This document shows, piece after piece, positions 6,965 to 8,513 of a stretch of 8,513 bases of DNA. The translations under genes and the position numbers were made by a program. The DNA lies in assembly GCA_024226105.1 (NCBI GenBank), contig JAAELZ010000486.1, positions 1 to 8,513 on the forward strand. The letters run 5' to 3'. The notes beneath the pieces were generated by a model. That model saw nothing but the letters and a program-made list of their open reading frames with translations, was not told where the DNA came from and did not search any database. Numbering within the stretch: the stretch's first letter is position 1; every line of letters starts with the position of its first letter. This DNA comes from Pseudomonadota bacterium (lineage in GTDB: Bacteria > Pseudomonadota > Gammaproteobacteria > Arenicellales > Poriferihabitantaceae).

Positions 6965-8203
6965 TTAAGAGGTTGGGCTCGTAAGGGGCCGGGGGTCAGC
7001 TTGCTCTACAGAGTTCGAGCCGGATATAGCCGGGGGCGCGGGAAGGTTCAGCTCATTGCGTTTATACTTACCCCATTTACTGCAACTGGGGCAGGACCAA
7101 TCAAAGCTCTCTGCTTTAAAGCCACAACCACCACATTGATAACGACCTTCGCGGTGAATCAGATCAGCCATGGTTTCAACTAAAAACAACAGTTCATCAC
7201 GGCTTATTTGTGCCGGAATTTCTTTCCAGTTCGAGAGAATTTGCTTGAGCCCTTCAACATTGGGTTTTTCTTTAAGATACTGAACTAAAAACCGGCTAAC
7301 GCTCTGCGGGTTTTCTGCCTTAAGCAAATCAAGCAGCGCACTTAGTATTTCAGGTGCCTGAGTAGACCTCGCGGCCTGCTGCAAAAAGGCTCTATAGCCT
7401 TTTTCATCCTGTAAAACCAGGAAACTATCCTGAATATTGGGAATCGCCAGCCCCAGGAATGCAGGTGCAATAAGTTCCAGCTTTTTCCAGGCCGCTATTG
7501 CCGCACGATGATCCCCTTTAAACGATGCCATTCGCCCCAGCAGAATAACGACCCGCGGATTCGCCGGTTCTATTTTTTCTGCTTCGCCCAAATAACGTTC
7601 AGCCTCCGGAAAACGTCCTTCCCTGATGCCCTGTTCGCAGAGTTCACAGTAAAAATGCGCTAACTGGCCTAGCAGAGAATCAGAAACATGGCCCAGTTCA
7701 CGCAAAAATAATACCGTTTGAACCGCATTTTCCCAATCTTTTTCCTGTTGGTAAATACGAATCAGGTTAATCGCCGTTTCACTTTGAAAGCGAGCACTTT
7801 CAAGCAGTTCAACATACAAACTTTCTGACCGGTCCAACCATCCTGCGGCCTGGTAATCCTGGGCAAGTTCAAATTGAGCCTGCTCACGAGTACCAGGAGA
7901 ATGTGAAGTGTTATTAAGTATCGCCTGATGTATCAGGCTGGCCCGCTCGTACTCGCCTTTACGCCGGCATAAGCTGCCAAGCACCATTTGCAGCTCAACC
8001 GACTTGGGCTGCTGATCCATAGAGTTTAGAAACGTGGAAAGTGCCTCATCATCTTCCATCGCCAGCACTCGATTTATCCCGACTAAACAGGATTCATCAA
8101 AATCCTGGGAGGCTTTCTCACGTAATTGCAACCGGCGGGACGCGAACCACCAGCCAGAGGTGGCTGCCAGCGGTAATAACAACAGAAGCCATGCGGCGTT
8201 CAT
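6965..8203 (-). CDS. lapB: LPS assembly protein B (YciM), TPR protein with rubredoxin-like domain
   Basis: LapB is a membrane-anchored cytoplasmic protein that in E. coli works with YejM/PbgA and FtsH to set LpxC turnover and so the amount of LPS. The 412-residue product has one N-terminal hydrophobic anchor (about residues 4-20, LLLLLPLAATSGWW) followed by a basic RRLQLR stretch. A long alpha-helical array of TPR-like repeats runs from about 35 to 350 and contains the family-typical LAHFYCELC (181-189). A C-terminal zinc/iron-binding domain has paired cysteines C357xxC360 and C371xxC374. It aligns throughout with my memory of E. coli YciM (389 residues), with a tail after the last cysteine about 20 residues longer and rich in Pro and Ser. 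It follows lapA by 44 nt, the usual pair. The ATG at 8203 has no clear Shine-Dalgarno but gives the expected anchor. Confidence 0.94.
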   Translation of the reverse strand: MNAAWLLLLLPLAATSGWWFASRRLQLREKASQDFDESCLVGINRVLAMEDDEALSTFLNSMDQQPKSVELQMVLGSLCRRKGEYERASLIHQAILNNTSHSPGTREQAQFELAQDYQAAGWLDRSESLYVELLESARFQSETAINLIRIYQQEKDWENAVQTVLFLRELGHVSDSLLGQLAHFYCELCEQGIREGRFPEAERYLGEAEKIEPANPRVVILLGRMASFKGDHRAAIAAWKKLELIAPAFLGLAIPNIQDSFLVLQDEKGYRAFLQQAARSTQAPEILSALLDLLKAENPQSVSRFLVQYLKEKPNVEGLKQILSNWKEIPAQISRDELLFLVETMADLIHREGRYQCGGCGFKAESFDWSCPSCSKWGKYKRNELNLPAPPAISGSNSVEQADPRPLTSPTS

Positions 8204-8247
8204 CGAAAATGGTCTTTATGATTTATAAATATATAAACTAAAAAGGA

Positions 8248-8513
8248 CTAAACCGTTTCGGCTTTCTTAAGCTTACGATTGGTACTCATCAATCTGCTGC
8301 GTAAACGTAGATTTGAGAGAGAGTTAAACAGGAAACCTATCAGCAAGCCAACGACAAAAGTGGCGATAATTAGTAGCGATAACGGTACCTCCCAACTAAA
8401 ACCCCAGGGATGGGAACCGTAGTAATCAAGGTTTACCGTTTGCTGGTTTTTATAAACGAAGGTCAGCCCGAATACCATTACGAACGATACAAGCAATACA
8501 TAAAAAAGCTTTC
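8248..8513 (-). CDS. lapA: LPS assembly protein A (YciS/DUF1049), 5' end cut by window edge
   Basis: LapA is a small inner-membrane protein encoded next to LapB and involved with it in LPS assembly. The frame is open to the right edge. A TTG at 8494-8496 could be read as a start, but the upstream in-frame codons encode KLFYV and continue the same hydrophobic segment, so the true start probably lies just outside the window. Visible are a first membrane segment (KLFYVLLVSFVMVFGLTFVY), the short loop KNQQTVNLDYYG that resembles the NxQxVxxxY region of DUF1049, a second membrane segment (PLSLLIIATFVVGLLIGFLF), and a basic C-terminal helix with RLRSRL and RKLKKAE ending at a TAG stop. Family identity rests on topology, this short motif and the lapB neighbour. 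In many gammaproteobacteria ihfB precedes lapA; that would lie outside the window. Confidence 0.85.
   Translation of the reverse strand, partial: KLFYVLLVSFVMVFGLTFVYKNQQTVNLDYYGSHPWGFSWEVPLSLLIIATFVVGLLIGFLFNSLSNLRLRSRLMSTNRKLKKAETV

Noticed and set aside
8248..8496. lapA as a complete 82-residue gene starting at TTG 8496
   Set aside because: The frame continues upstream to the window edge and the additional codons extend the first membrane segment, so the gene is more likely truncated by the window.
1..8513. A novel defence, mobile or otherwise undescribed system
   Set aside because: All coding space is filled by complete or edge-cut members of known LPS biosynthesis and transport families; there are no repeats, integrases, transposases or unassigned ORFs to support one.

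Overview
The window reads as part of a lipopolysaccharide (LPS) biosynthesis and export locus of a Gram-negative bacterium, most likely a gammaproteobacterium. The pointers are the lapA-lapB pair, ADP-heptose genes for the LPS inner core, and a Wzm/Wzt-type polysaccharide exporter. Base composition looks moderate (roughly 45-50% GC by eye). I cannot name a genus.

Every supported gene is on the minus strand, so the transcriptional order runs from the right edge to the left edge. First come lapA (5' end outside the window) and lapB, which encode inner-membrane LPS-assembly proteins. A 156-nt non-coding gap (6809-6964) follows, and it is the only real intergenic space. After it comes a tightly packed run: ugd (UDP-glucose 6-dehydrogenase), a stand-alone heptose-7-phosphate kinase (hldE N-domain/hldA type), hldD (ADP-heptose epimerase), rmlB and rmlA (dTDP-4-keto-6-deoxyglucose synthesis), wzm (ABC-2 permease) and wzt (ATPase, cut by the left edge). 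Junctions in this run are -20, +1, +17, -4, +31 and +3 nt, with no convincing terminator between genes, so one operon reading past the left edge is the simplest view.

Functionally, ugd supplies UDP-glucuronate, and the Hld pair supplies ADP-heptose for the inner core. RmlA and RmlB supply the precursor of dTDP-L-rhamnose or a related 6-deoxysugar. Wzm/Wzt flips a finished undecaprenyl-linked glycan (probably O antigen) across the inner membrane. LapA/LapB link this to control of LPS synthesis at the membrane. Several pathway partners are absent from the window: GmhA, GmhB and HldC for heptose, RmlC and RmlD for rhamnose, and all glycosyltransferases. They presumably lie beyond the left edge or elsewhere in the genome.

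I found no tRNA, rRNA, CRISPR array, insertion sequence or phage gene. All genes match well-known families with intact catalytic motifs. I do not see an undescribed system here; the findings are modest points about gene architecture, start sites and the one intergenic region.
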